From Chloroflexota bacterium (GTDB lineage Bacteria; Chloroflexota; Anaerolineae; UBA7937; B3-Chlor), in contig JAUWLF010000011.1 of NCBI GenBank assembly GCA_030613785.1, positions 1-64,000 of the forward strand: a stretch of 64,000 nt of DNA, given 5' to 3'. Below are positions 28,164-37,295 of this stretch, one piece after another. Position 1 is the stretch's first letter. The number at the start of each line of letters is the position of its first letter. Position numbers and translations under genes: made by a program. The notes under the pieces were generated by a model that made no database searches, was not told the DNA's origin, and was given only the letters and a program-made list of their open reading frames with translations.

Positions 28164-28166
28164 GTC

Positions 28167-28901
28167 ATGGACTTGCCGCTTTGTGAATGCGGGTGCGGGG
28201 AGCGGGTGACCAAGCCGGGGAATCGGTTTGTGCACGTTCATTGGACAAGAACGGATGCGGGACGGGATGTACTTCGCCAAGCAAGTCTTGGCCGCAAACA
28301 GACGCAGGAAACCATTGACAGGAGAAGGGCAACTCGGAAGGGGTATAGGCATAGCGAAGAAACCAAAGGCAAAATAGGAAAGGGCAATCTGGGCAAAAAG
28401 CCTACGAAAGAAGCTAGGCAACATATGAGCGATGCCCACAAGGGAAAGATGACTGGCGAATCTCATTGGCGATGGAAGGATCGCCCTGTTCTAGTTCATT
28501 GTGATTATTGCGCAAAGCCTATTTACAGACACCTTTACCGAATCCGCGCCTATAGGCACCAGTATTGTTCACGAGAATGCAGAAACCAGGGCATGTCAAG
28601 AACGCTGGGGGGGAGCAATTCCTATCTGTGGCAAGGCGGCAAATCCTTCGAACCTTATAGCCCGGAGTTCAATAACGCGCTCAAACTGATGATCCGAGAG
28701 CGCGATGGATTCGCTTGCCGATTATGTGGCATACCGGAGAACGGGCAGGCGCATCACTGTCATCACATCGATTACATCAAAACGAACAACGGTCCAAGCA
28801 ACTTCGCCACACTCTGCCTAAGCTGCCATTCTAAGACCAACGTCAACCGTGCCTTCTGGACGAACCTATTCCAGGCGCGGGTGAAGATGGGCCTGACTTG
28901 A
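28167..28901 (+). CDS. HNH endonuclease with NUMOD-type repeats
   Basis: RRATRKGYRHSEETKGKIGKGNLGKKPTKEARQHMSDAHKGKMTGESHW; CRLCGIPENGQAHHCHHIDYIKTNNGPSNFATLCLSCHSKTN. Confidence 0.88.
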   Translation: MDLPLCECGCGERVTKPGNRFVHVHWTRTDAGRDVLRQASLGRKQTQETIDRRRATRKGYRHSEETKGKIGKGNLGKKPTKEARQHMSDAHKGKMTGESHWRWKDRPVLVHCDYCAKPIYRHLYRIRAYRHQYCSRECRNQGMSRTLGGSNSYLWQGGKSFEPYSPEFNNALKLMIRERDGFACRLCGIPENGQAHHCHHIDYIKTNNGPSNFATLCLSCHSKTNVNRAFWTNLFQARVKMGLT

Positions 28902-28927
28902 CAGCGCACTAGGTATTGTGGTATACT
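28898..28927 (+). promoter_or_regulatory. Candidate late-operon promoter
   Basis: TTGACA (28898-28903), 18-bp spacer, TATACT (28922-28927), overlapping the HNH stop codon. Confidence 0.75.
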
Positions 28928-28986
28928 GAACACAGCACAACTAAATATGGGCTGCTGAGGTAGCCGGAGCGGTAACCGTAGTAAGG

Positions 28987-29025
28987 GCCGCCGAATTCCC
29001 CGAGAGGGGCGTCGGCGGCTTTTTT
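28987..29025 (+). terminator. Rho-independent terminator in the late leader, upstream of terS
   Basis: GCCGCCGA-ATTCCCCGAGAGGGGCG-TCGGCGGC-TTTTTT, with inner CCCC-GAGA-GGGG. Confidence 0.85.
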
Positions 29026-29046
29026 GTTACCTGGAGAGTATAGACA

Positions 29047-29472
29047 ATGGCACGAGGCCAGAAGTACGGAGACGAGGACACAGAGCGGGGACTCCAGGCG
29101 CTGGCAGAGGCAGGGGGCAACGCTGCCAAGGCGTCCCGGGCCTGCGGAATCCCCCCCAGGACACTCAGAGATTGGAAGAACGGCAGCTTCGCCGATGAGT
29201 TCGCCGAGCTTCGCCGCGAGAAAAGGGGCGGCCTGATCGACAAGGTTTGGGCTGGCGCAGAGAAGGCCCTCGACTTGCTCTTGGTTGCGCTGGAACCAGG
29301 AGAGGATGGAAAGAGCAAAGTCAAGGCCCGGGAGCTGGCGGTGATTATGGGCATCCTCACCGATAAGGGCCTGCTGCTGGGCGGAGAACCAACCGAGATC
29401 ATGAAGCAATTGCCACAGATCGTCTTCAGAGGCGTGGACATGAGCGACTACGAGGAGCGTGAGACCGATTGA
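29047..29472 (+). CDS. Terminase small subunit-like
   Basis: GNAAKASRACGIPPRTLRDWKNGSFADEFAELRREK HTH; directly upstream of the large terminase. Confidence 0.65.
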   Translation: MARGQKYGDEDTERGLQALAEAGGNAAKASRACGIPPRTLRDWKNGSFADEFAELRREKRGGLIDKVWAGAEKALDLLLVALEPGEDGKSKVKARELAVIMGILTDKGLLLGGEPTEIMKQLPQIVFRGVDMSDYEERETD

Positions 29473-30760
29473 GATCGTCCGCGACTTCTTCCCGGAGCAA
29501 GGCGAATTCGTCGGCAGCGCGGCGGACGAGGTGCTGTTCAGCGGCGCATGGGGAGCCGGCAAGAGCCTATCGCTGTGCGCCAAAGCTCTCATGCTCTCGC
29601 TACGCTACCCAGGCAACCGGGGAGGCCTGTTTCGCAAGGAGTTCAAGGCACTGAAGGCGACCACGCTCATCACGCTCCTGGAGGGCGATGGGCGAACCGG
29701 GCCGGTCTTGCCGCCGGAGTACATCGCCAAACACCACAAGACCGAAGCGACAATCAGGCTCAAGAACGGCTCGACGATTCTATACGGGGGGCTAGACAAT
29801 CCAGGATGGATCCTCTCGCTGAACATAGGATGGTTCGCGGTAGACCAGATCGAGCAGCTCACGGAGCAAGACTACAATATGCTCCTGGGTCGGCTGAGAC
29901 ATCCCGTCCCGTCCGTGAGGCAAGGCTTCGGGGCCTGCAACCCAGAGGCGCCGACACATTGGCTCTACCAACGGTTCTTTCACAAGAAGCCGCCCGGCAC
30001 ACACGCCATCACGGCCAATACGTTCTCAAACCCCTATCTCCCCGACGACTATGTAGCCCGGCTGAAGAAGCTGAAAGGCGTCTATCGCCTCCGGTACGTG
30101 GAGGGCAAATGGATCGCCTTCGAGGGCATGATCTACGACAACTTCGAGCCCACGACACACATTATCGATCCCTTCGAGATCCCGCACGACTGGCCACGGT
30201 ACAGAGTGATCGACTTCGGCTACCGGAATCCGTTCGTCTGCCAGTGGTGGGCGGTCTCTCCGGACGACATCTACTACATGTACCGCGAGATCTACATGAC
30301 TCACCGACTGGTGAGCGAGCACGCGAAGGAAATCCAGCACCTCGAAGAAGTGGGACTCGACGACGAAGGCAATGAGATATGGCGAGAACGACCAGAGAGG
30401 AGTTGGGCCGATCACGATGCAGAGGATCGAGCCACGCTAGAGGCCAATGGAATCTACACTCGGCCAGCGATCAAGGACGTCTCACCGGGGATCCAGGCGG
30501 TGTATGAGCGGCTCAATATCGGAGAGGACGGCAAGGCGGGCATCTACTTCTTCCGGAACGCACTGGTGGAGATCGACCAGCATCTCGAGGCAGAGGAAAA
30601 GCCGGTCTCTAGTCTCGACGAGATACAGAGCTATGCCTGGAAGAAGCCGGGGCCAGGCCGCCCGACGAAAGAGGAGCCAGTGAAGGAGAACGATCACGGC
30701 ATGGATGCGATGAGATATTTCGTATACAGCATGGCAGCAGCACCAAGGGCATATTACTAG
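29459..30760 (+). CDS. Terminase large subunit
   Basis: VLFSGAWGAGKSLSLCAKALM Walker A; YRVIDFGYRNPFVCQWWAV nuclease motif; SWADHDAEDRATLEANGI. Confidence 0.9.
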   Translation: MRPIEIVRDFFPEQGEFVGSAADEVLFSGAWGAGKSLSLCAKALMLSLRYPGNRGGLFRKEFKALKATTLITLLEGDGRTGPVLPPEYIAKHHKTEATIRLKNGSTILYGGLDNPGWILSLNIGWFAVDQIEQLTEQDYNMLLGRLRHPVPSVRQGFGACNPEAPTHWLYQRFFHKKPPGTHAITANTFSNPYLPDDYVARLKKLKGVYRLRYVEGKWIAFEGMIYDNFEPTTHIIDPFEIPHDWPRYRVIDFGYRNPFVCQWWAVSPDDIYYMYREIYMTHRLVSEHAKEIQHLEEVGLDDEGNEIWRERPERSWADHDAEDRATLEANGIYTRPAIKDVSPGIQAVYERLNIGEDGKAGIYFFRNALVEIDQHLEAEEKPVSSLDEIQSYAWKKPGPGRPTKEEPVKENDHGMDAMRYFVYSMAAAPRAYY

Positions 30761-32854
30761 ATGGGATTTCGGGACCGATTGTACAGGGCAAGCTGGGCCT
30801 TGATGGGGCGGAAGGGCATCGGCGGGCTGGACATGCTGTTGGGTGCCGACGCCAAGAGCTGGTATCCCAAGACCGATTTCGAGAGGCTGAGCAAGGAAGG
30901 CTACGAGTACAACGCGGTGATCTATGCCTGCATCAACGAGCTCATGGACTCGTTGTCGGAGGCACCGATCCTGGTGGAGGTCCAGAATCGCAAAGGCGAG
31001 TGGGAAGTGAAGTCCGATCATGCATTGGCTCAGTTGCTGGCCAGGCCCAATCCCGATATGTCGGTGGATGACTTCACAACTGGGACGACGATGTACCAGG
31101 CGATCGCGGGCAATATGTTCTGGGAGAAGGAGCGCAGCGGGGCCGGCCGCGTCGTGGGACTCTGGCCCATGCGCCCCGATCGCGTGGGGATCGTCTCGGT
31201 GACGAGCAAACCTGGAGAACGGGTCAAAGAGCGGATCCTGAACTATACCTGGCGCCACCATGCGGATGTCGTGAGATTGCCCGCCAGCGACGTAATCCAC
31301 TTCAAGGAACCGAACCCCAGGGACGAACTGTTTGGGCTGCCTCCGCTGGCCGCGGGGGCCCGAGAGGGCGACACAGACAACAGAGCCACAAACTACGTTG
31401 GCAGCTTCTTCGACAACGCCGCGGTGCCCAAGGGCCTGTTGAAGGTGCAGGGGCGCATCGATCCCGCGGAGGAAAAGCGCCTCAAAGAGCGGTTGCAGAG
31501 GCTCTTCAGCGGCCGAGAGGGCTGGCACGATCCGTTGATCCTGGGTGAAGGCTCGGAATGGACCGAATTGGCAGAGAGCTTCAAGGACATGGACTTCCCG
31601 AACTTGAGAAAGATCACGGAAACCCGGATCTGCATGCTCTTTGGTGTCCCGCCCATCATCATCGGGAGCTTCGCGGGCCTGGAGCAGGCGACCTACGCCA
31701 ACTACGGAGAGGCGAGGAAATCGTTCACCCAGGAGACATCGATTCCCATGCACCGCCGGCGGGACACCGTTCTGAACCGGATGCTGGCGCCAGAGTTCGG
31801 AAAAGGCGTGCGGGTGCGCTCGGACACATCGAAGCTGGCGGCGATGATGGAAGACATGAACCAGATCTGGGAAAGAGCTCAGGGGGCGCTCGTCGCCAGC
31901 GGGATCATGGTGAATGACTTCCGCGAGCAAGTAGGGCTACCCAGGGTGGAGGGCGGAGACATCTTCCTCCGATCGCCGATGATGATGGAAGTCCCGGGCA
32001 AGATAGAAGGCCAGAAGGCAATCACCATCCACGAGAGCAAGATGGCGAATCAGGTGCCGGAGGACAATATCGAGGTCTACTACAAGGCTTTCGACATGGT
32101 GGCCAGGGCCTGGGAGAGCCCCTTCAGGAAGAAGGCGCGCGACTTGTTCCAGCAGGAGTTGGAAGAGATACTGAAGATCCTGAGAAAAGAGGGCAAAGCC
32201 TCGATCGAGGGGGAGCCATTCCACAAGTTCCTGGATCTCGTCGTAGCCTACCTGATACAGCGCAAGGAGGCCTGGCAGCAGGCCTTCCTGCCCCTGTTCA
32301 CAGACTTGACGGCGTCCCAGGGCGAGAACGTGCTGGGGGCCCTGGGGATAGCGTGGGACATCGAAAACCCGTATGTGCAGGAGTTCCTGCATGGCTACAC
32401 GATCAAGTTCGCCGACAAGATCGAGGACACTACCGAGCGCGCGGTAAGAGGTCTGGTAGCCACCGCTCAGGAAGAGGGCTGGTCGGTGCCCACTCTGCGC
32501 GGCGAGATCGATGGTCTATTTGATGAATTCGACAAGCAACGCGCCGACGCCATCGCCAGGACAGAGACGATCAGGAGCTCCAATGCTGGCACGGTAGAGG
32601 CCTGGGAGCAGGCGGGGATCAGTAGAAATCAATGGTATGCCAGCCTGGACGGCCGGCAGTGCCAGTTCTGCGAGGCCATGCACCACAAGTACGGCCCAGG
32701 GACGCAGGGCTTCGCCATCAAAAGTACCGTGGCTTCCCTGGGAGAGTCGATCACCGGAACGGAGGGCGGGACGATGACAGTGAGCTATGAGAACGTGCAA
32801 TACCCGCCCCTGCACGTCAAGTGTAGATGCACGGTGCTGGCGATAGTGGAATAG
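30761..32854 (+). CDS. Portal protein fused to a MuF-like head morphogenesis domain
   Basis: N-terminal HK97-type portal (PLILGEGSEWTELAESFKDMDFPNLRKITETRICMLFGVPPIIIGSF); C-terminal ARTETIRSSNAGTVEAWEQAGISRNQWYASLDGRQCQFCEAMH...PPLHVKCRC. Confidence 0.88.
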   Translation: MGFRDRLYRASWALMGRKGIGGLDMLLGADAKSWYPKTDFERLSKEGYEYNAVIYACINELMDSLSEAPILVEVQNRKGEWEVKSDHALAQLLARPNPDMSVDDFTTGTTMYQAIAGNMFWEKERSGAGRVVGLWPMRPDRVGIVSVTSKPGERVKERILNYTWRHHADVVRLPASDVIHFKEPNPRDELFGLPPLAAGAREGDTDNRATNYVGSFFDNAAVPKGLLKVQGRIDPAEEKRLKERLQRLFSGREGWHDPLILGEGSEWTELAESFKDMDFPNLRKITETRICMLFGVPPIIIGSFAGLEQATYANYGEARKSFTQETSIPMHRRRDTVLNRMLAPEFGKGVRVRSDTSKLAAMMEDMNQIWERAQGALVASGIMVNDFREQVGLPRVEGGDIFLRSPMMMEVPGKIEGQKAITIHESKMANQVPEDNIEVYYKAFDMVARAWESPFRKKARDLFQQELEEILKILRKEGKASIEGEPFHKFLDLVVAYLIQRKEAWQQAFLPLFTDLTASQGENVLGALGIAWDIENPYVQEFLHGYTIKFADKIEDTTERAVRGLVATAQEEGWSVPTLRGEIDGLFDEFDKQRADAIARTETIRSSNAGTVEAWEQAGISRNQWYASLDGRQCQFCEAMHHKYGPGTQGFAIKSTVASLGESITGTEGGTMTVSYENVQYPPLHVKCRCTVLAIVE
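32431..32446. repeat. Dispersed 16-bp near-palindrome copy 3: TACCGAGCGCGCGGTA
   Basis: Inside the portal-MuF gene; identical to copy 2. Confidence 0.85.
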
Positions 32855-33032
32855 GGAGGAAGTATGAAGACGAAACGAATCTTGGGCTATCCAGTGGTGC
32901 TCTTCGGGTATCCAGTGGTGCTCGTTGAAAACATGAAGACACCGAAGATGAAAATCGAGGACATCAAGGTGATCGAGCTCTGGCGATATGTAGAGTGCCG
33001 CTTGATACGCAAGAGCGAACAGGGAGGGAATC

Positions 33033-33803
33033 ATGGAACTGGAACGCAAGTCATTTCCGTTTGAACTGAAAGAAGAGGGGCTGGATTCGGAGGAGCGGAC
33101 TTTCGAGGGCTTCGCCGCCGTGATGGGTAACGTCGATGACCAGCAAGATGTCATCGTCAATGGCGCCTTCAAGAAGACGATCAAGGAGATGCGGAAGCCC
33201 GATGGGTCATCCAGAATCAAGGTCTTCTGGATCCACAACTTCGAGGTCCCTATCGGTCGCGTGCTCGACATCAAAGAAGTGCCGAAGAGCAGGCTCCCGA
33301 AGGAAGTGCTCGAAAGAGCACCGGATGCCACTGGAGGGCTATGGGTAAAGGGTCACATCAGCCCGACATCTGATGGCGACGCCGCCCTGATCTTGATGAA
33401 GGATGCAGTCCTGGATGAGCTGAGCATCGGCTACAGATCTGTCAAGGAGGAATGGGACGACGATGAGGAGCTCCGTTATCTGAAGGAAATCAAGCTCAAG
33501 GATGTTTCGCCAGTACCTCTTGCGGCCAACGTGGCCGCGATCGTCACGGAAGTGAAGCGATACGGGCCAGGGCTCCGCGAATTGGCGGAAAAGGTCGGAG
33601 CGGAAGTTGGTCTGGATACATCCGAGGCATTCGACTCATTCGTGGAAGCATTCGCAGCTCAACTCACTGCCAAGGGAGGCAAGACCGAGGAGACCGAGGT
33701 AGGCGACCCGGAGCCTGACACAGAGACACAAAAGCAGGTCGTAGACGCATTGATCCAAGGAGCCAAGATCCAGAGGGCAGCGATCGAGGCCTTGGCAGAA
33801 TAG
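33033..33803 (+). CDS. HK97-family prohead protease
   Basis: RTFEGFAAVMGNVDDQQDVIVNGAFKKTIKEM...KVFWIHNFEVPIGRVLDIKE...DAVLDELSIGYRSVKEE. Confidence 0.9.
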   Translation: MELERKSFPFELKEEGLDSEERTFEGFAAVMGNVDDQQDVIVNGAFKKTIKEMRKPDGSSRIKVFWIHNFEVPIGRVLDIKEVPKSRLPKEVLERAPDATGGLWVKGHISPTSDGDAALILMKDAVLDELSIGYRSVKEEWDDDEELRYLKEIKLKDVSPVPLAANVAAIVTEVKRYGPGLRELAEKVGAEVGLDTSEAFDSFVEAFAAQLTAKGGKTEETEVGDPEPDTETQKQVVDALIQGAKIQRAAIEALAE

Positions 33804-33923
33804 GTCAAGAATCCAAGAGCAAGCCGAGCCGGACTAGGGTCCACTCACTTGCGGGCGATCCGGGGACCAGGGTTCTCGGAAAGGCCGGGAATGGCGACCA
33901 ATAACCATTCACGGAGGTGAATT

Positions 33924-35243
33924 GTGGGCGACATGGACATCGGAGCACTGAGAGAGGAAGCAAGGGCCCTGAATCTCAAAGGTCTGGACATCTATGACCA
34001 GATCATGAAGGGCGACGTCGGCATCGAGAAGCGTGAGGAAGCCGACAAGTATATCGCAGAGGCAGCGGAGAAGCTGGATACCTCGAAGGGAGCCTGGGAG
34101 GCGCTGCAACAGAACGCGCACCTGGTCGAGGGCATGGGATCCCTCACCGCAGGCGATCCCGCCACCGGCGACCCGCAGCAGCAGGTGAAATCGGGCTGGG
34201 ATAGCTCCTTACAATGGCTTCTGGCGGTGACTGCCAGCGGCGTGCCGGAGCATGCTCACATACTGGTGAATCAGGGCTTGCTCCCTGAAGACTTCGAGCA
34301 AAAGCTGTATGAGGAAAAGGCGCTGGCAGAGGGGACAGGTGCAGCGGGCGGGTTCCTCGTTCCTGTCGAGTACCGCCCAGAACTGTTCGCAAAGCCAGGG
34401 GAAGCCGCAATCGTGCGGCCACGCGCCAGAGTGCTCCCCATGGGTACGAGGCAGTTGCAGCTACCGTCGTTGGACCAGACGATCACGCCAGCCGATGCGA
34501 AGTCGGCGTATTTCGCAGGCATCCTGTTCGAGTGGATCGAAGAGGCAGAGGAGAAGCCAGAACAAGAGCTTTTGTTCAAGCTCATCGACCTGAATACACA
34601 CGAACTGGCGGGGTGGCTACCTGTGTCGAATCGCTTGATCCGAATGAGCGCGATTTCGCTGGACGTGCTGCTTCGCGACTTGTTTGGCCGGGCGATGGGC
34701 GACGCGGAGGACTGGTGGTTCCTGAACGGCAACGGCGTAGGACAGCCGCAAGGCATCATCAGCGCACCTTGCACTATCCAGCCTAACCGGACAGGTGCGA
34801 ACGCCATCGTGTGGGCGGACATCATGGCGATGTACCATGCCTTCGAGCACAACCCCCGGGGTGTCTGGGTAGCCCATGTCTGCACCACACAGCAGCTCAT
34901 CGGGCTGAAGGATGGCAACAACAACTATATGTGGATGGCCAACATGCGGGACGGAATGCCACAGAACTTGCTGGGCTATCCGATCATCTTCACGGAGAAG
35001 GTGCCGAACTTGGGAACCAAGGGAGACATCAACCTGTGTGACTTCGGGTACTACCTGATCGGCGATGAGGAGGGACCGATGGTTGAGTCCAGCATCCACG
35101 AGCGATTCAGGAAGAACCAGACGACATATCGCATTTCCGAGATGGTGGATGGCCAACCGTGGCTGAGCGAGCCGATCGAGCTACGGCCTGATGGAACGGT
35201 GAGCATCTCACCGTTCGTCAGCTTGGACGTGCCTGCACAATAA
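33924..35243 (+). CDS. HK97-fold major capsid protein
   Basis: AAGGFLVPVEYRPELFAKPGEAAIVRPRARVLPMGTRQLQLPSLD...AGWLPVSNRLIRMSAISLDVLLRDLFGRAMGDAEDWWFLNGNGVGQPQGII. Confidence 0.92.
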   Translation: MGDMDIGALREEARALNLKGLDIYDQIMKGDVGIEKREEADKYIAEAAEKLDTSKGAWEALQQNAHLVEGMGSLTAGDPATGDPQQQVKSGWDSSLQWLLAVTASGVPEHAHILVNQGLLPEDFEQKLYEEKALAEGTGAAGGFLVPVEYRPELFAKPGEAAIVRPRARVLPMGTRQLQLPSLDQTITPADAKSAYFAGILFEWIEEAEEKPEQELLFKLIDLNTHELAGWLPVSNRLIRMSAISLDVLLRDLFGRAMGDAEDWWFLNGNGVGQPQGIISAPCTIQPNRTGANAIVWADIMAMYHAFEHNPRGVWVAHVCTTQQLIGLKDGNNNYMWMANMRDGMPQNLLGYPIIFTEKVPNLGTKGDINLCDFGYYLIGDEEGPMVESSIHERFRKNQTTYRISEMVDGQPWLSEPIELRPDGTVSISPFVSLDVPAQ

Positions 35244-35274
35244 GCTGGACACAAACCATTCACGGAGGTGAAAC

Positions 35275-35835
35275 GTGGGAACTGAGAGAAAACTGACCGA
35301 ACGATCACGGTACACTGGGGACTTCGACACCATAGAGACCGGTCCCCTCACCCCTCTAGCCTATGCCGGACCTTGCCTACTCCCGCCCCAGGTTGTCGCT
35401 GCTGGTGGGCCGTACTACACCCCCACAGTTGACATGCAGGGGTACGAGAAGTGCCTGATCTGTGTGCTTGGCGGCGCGGGGGGAGACAGGGACGTCACTC
35501 TGGCACTCGAAGTGTTCCAGGCCACTGCCGCACAGGGAGTGGGCAACACTATTGCCACCGGGGCCAAGGCCCTCGCTGGCTTGTCGGGTGCGAAGATCAT
35601 CTCCGACGCGGCTGGAGGCGACTATTCCTATGGAGGTTGGTACTACTACAACATGAATAGGAAGTGGCTCCTCGAGATCGACGTCGAGGAGATGGACGTG
35701 GACGGCGGGTTCCGCTACCTGCAAGTGTCGTTTACTGTCGCAGGGGGAACCTGGCTCTTGGCTATGGAAGCTGAGCGCAGCTTGGCTCACTACGAGCCGT
35801 GTCCACAGACGAATGCTGATGAGGTAGTTGCATGA
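35275..35835 (+). CDS. Phage structural-module hypothetical protein
   Basis: Follows the capsid; shares its 19-bp upstream RBS element AACCATTCACGGAGGTGAA. Confidence 0.55.
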   Translation: MGTERKLTERSRYTGDFDTIETGPLTPLAYAGPCLLPPQVVAAGGPYYTPTVDMQGYEKCLICVLGGAGGDRDVTLALEVFQATAAQGVGNTIATGAKALAGLSGAKIISDAAGGDYSYGGWYYYNMNRKWLLEIDVEEMDVDGGFRYLQVSFTVAGGTWLLAMEAERSLAHYEPCPQTNADEVVA

Positions 35836-36050
35836 TGAAAGTCAAGTTCCTGACACACTGCAGGGACGCCGTTACCAGAGAGCATTACCTGGAAGGCGCG
35901 GTCGTGGACTTGCCAGAGGCCAGGGCACTCCACGCCGTGGCCGTGGGTCACGCAGAGGAGATCCTGGAACTCGATGAGCCGAAACCGGCCAAGCGCAAGC
36001 GCGGGAGACCGCGAAGGACGAAGGCGATGAGGCCGACTGAAGACAAGTGA
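35832..36050 (+). CDS. Small phage protein with basic C-terminus
   Basis: MKVKFLTHCRDAVTREHYLEGAVVDLPEARALHAVAVGHAEEIL...KRKRGRPRRTK. Confidence 0.55.
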   Translation: MMKVKFLTHCRDAVTREHYLEGAVVDLPEARALHAVAVGHAEEILELDEPKPAKRKRGRPRRTKAMRPTEDK

Positions 36051-36053
36051 ATA

Positions 36054-36121
36054 GTGGGGGCGGTGGTAGAACACAAAATCCCTGCCATTGATAGCTGGAA
36101 GGGCTTCCAGCCCGCCCCCAC
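36054..36121 (+). ncRNA. Structured leader: 10-bp outer stem enclosing a 7-bp hairpin, upstream of the glyco/methyl cassette
   Basis: GTGGGGGCGG (36054-36063)/CCGCCCCCAC (36112-36121); CTGGAAG (36095-36101)/CTTCCAG (36104-36110). Confidence 0.55.
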
Positions 36122-36132
36122 AAGAGGGCATC

Positions 36133-36654
36133 ATGCACGAAGAAGCGTTGCGGATGATGACCGACATGCTCAGTGGCCTGGACCTGCATAACGCATCGGT
36201 GCTGGACGTGGGCAGCCATGCGGGGATGGGCAGTTTCAAGCCCCTGGTCGAATCCCTGGGGTGGGCATACGTGGGCCTCGATCTGGCGCCAGGGCCGGGC
36301 GTGGATGTGATCACCATGCACCCATACGAGTATCCATTCGACGATGGGGCATTCGACGTGGTGATCTCTGGCTCCACGATGGAGCACGTGCAAGCATTGT
36401 GGTTGTGGGTGCCGGAATTGTACCGCCTGTTGAGGAACGGCGGCTGGCTGGCGATCTGCACGGTGATGAGCTGGGAGTTGCACCGCAATCCACTGGATTG
36501 CTGGCGCATCATGCCCGATGGGATGGCGTTCCTGCTGCATCGGGCCGGGTTCCAGTATTTCCAGATCAAGCACGTCGGCGACAAGGACATCAGGGCCTTG
36601 GCATATAAGGGGGAAGATCTGCGGTGTCCCGAATTGTTGTCTACACCGTCATAA
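36133..36654 (+). CDS. SAM-dependent methyltransferase
   Basis: SVLDVGSHAGMGSFKPLVESLGWAYVGLDLAPGPGVDV...FDVVISGSTMEHVQALWLWVPELYRLLRNGGWLAI. Confidence 0.8.
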   Translation: MHEEALRMMTDMLSGLDLHNASVLDVGSHAGMGSFKPLVESLGWAYVGLDLAPGPGVDVITMHPYEYPFDDGAFDVVISGSTMEHVQALWLWVPELYRLLRNGGWLAICTVMSWELHRNPLDCWRIMPDGMAFLLHRAGFQYFQIKHVGDKDIRALAYKGEDLRCPELLSTPS

Positions 36655-37295
36655 CGGGGCAGTACGAGCCGCTGCTGTCGCCACACGTAATCGACCCCAA
36701 TGCCGAGTACGTGTGCCTGTGCGATATGCCGATACCCGAAGTGGAGCCCTGGCAAATCAGGGTGGTGGAGCGTGAGTGCGAGGACGCAGCCAGGGAATCC
36801 AGAAGGCTCAAGATTCTATCGCACCGGCTCTTTCCAGATGCAGAGTACACCTTGTATCACGACGCCAACATGCGGCTGAAGACTACCGATCCGCTGAGTT
36901 GGCTTGACAAGCACGACATGGCCCTGTGCGTCCATCCTCATACCGATTGCCTGTACGAAGGTGCTGAGGCCTGCATCGAAGACGGCAAGGGCGACCCGAG
37001 CGAGATCAGGGCGCAAATAGCCCGCTACAAGGTGGCAGGCTATCCCGAACATGCGGGGCTGGTGGCGGGGACAGTCATCCTGCGAAGGCACACCGAAGCC
37101 GTGGTGCTATTCAACGAATGGTGGTGGCGGGAGGTCGCGATGGGAAGCGTGAGGGACCAGGTGAGCTTCAACTACGTCTGCTGGAGGCTGGGCATGGAAT
37201 ATAGCCTGATACCGGGGGGATTGTACGGGAACTCCGCCTTTGAATACACATTTCCGTCGTTCCACCTGCCCCCGAGAGAGGAGATCTGGCTGTGA
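36624..37295 (+). CDS. Glycosyltransferase (DUF616/TOD1-MUCI70-like), GTG start
   Basis: RIVVYTVITGQYEPLLSPHVIDPNAEYVCLCDMP...SRRLKILSHRLFPDAEYTLYHDANMRLKT. Confidence 0.7.
   Translation: MSRIVVYTVITGQYEPLLSPHVIDPNAEYVCLCDMPIPEVEPWQIRVVERECEDAARESRRLKILSHRLFPDAEYTLYHDANMRLKTTDPLSWLDKHDMALCVHPHTDCLYEGAEACIEDGKGDPSEIRAQIARYKVAGYPEHAGLVAGTVILRRHTEAVVLFNEWWWREVAMGSVRDQVSFNYVCWRLGMEYSLIPGGLYGNSAFEYTFPSFHLPPREEIWL

Noticed and set aside
32888-32924. Duplicated TATCCAGTGGTGCTC (GYPVVL repeat) in a 66-aa ORF before the protease
   Set aside because: Real duplication but short; the ORF overlaps the protease start and coding status is uncertain.
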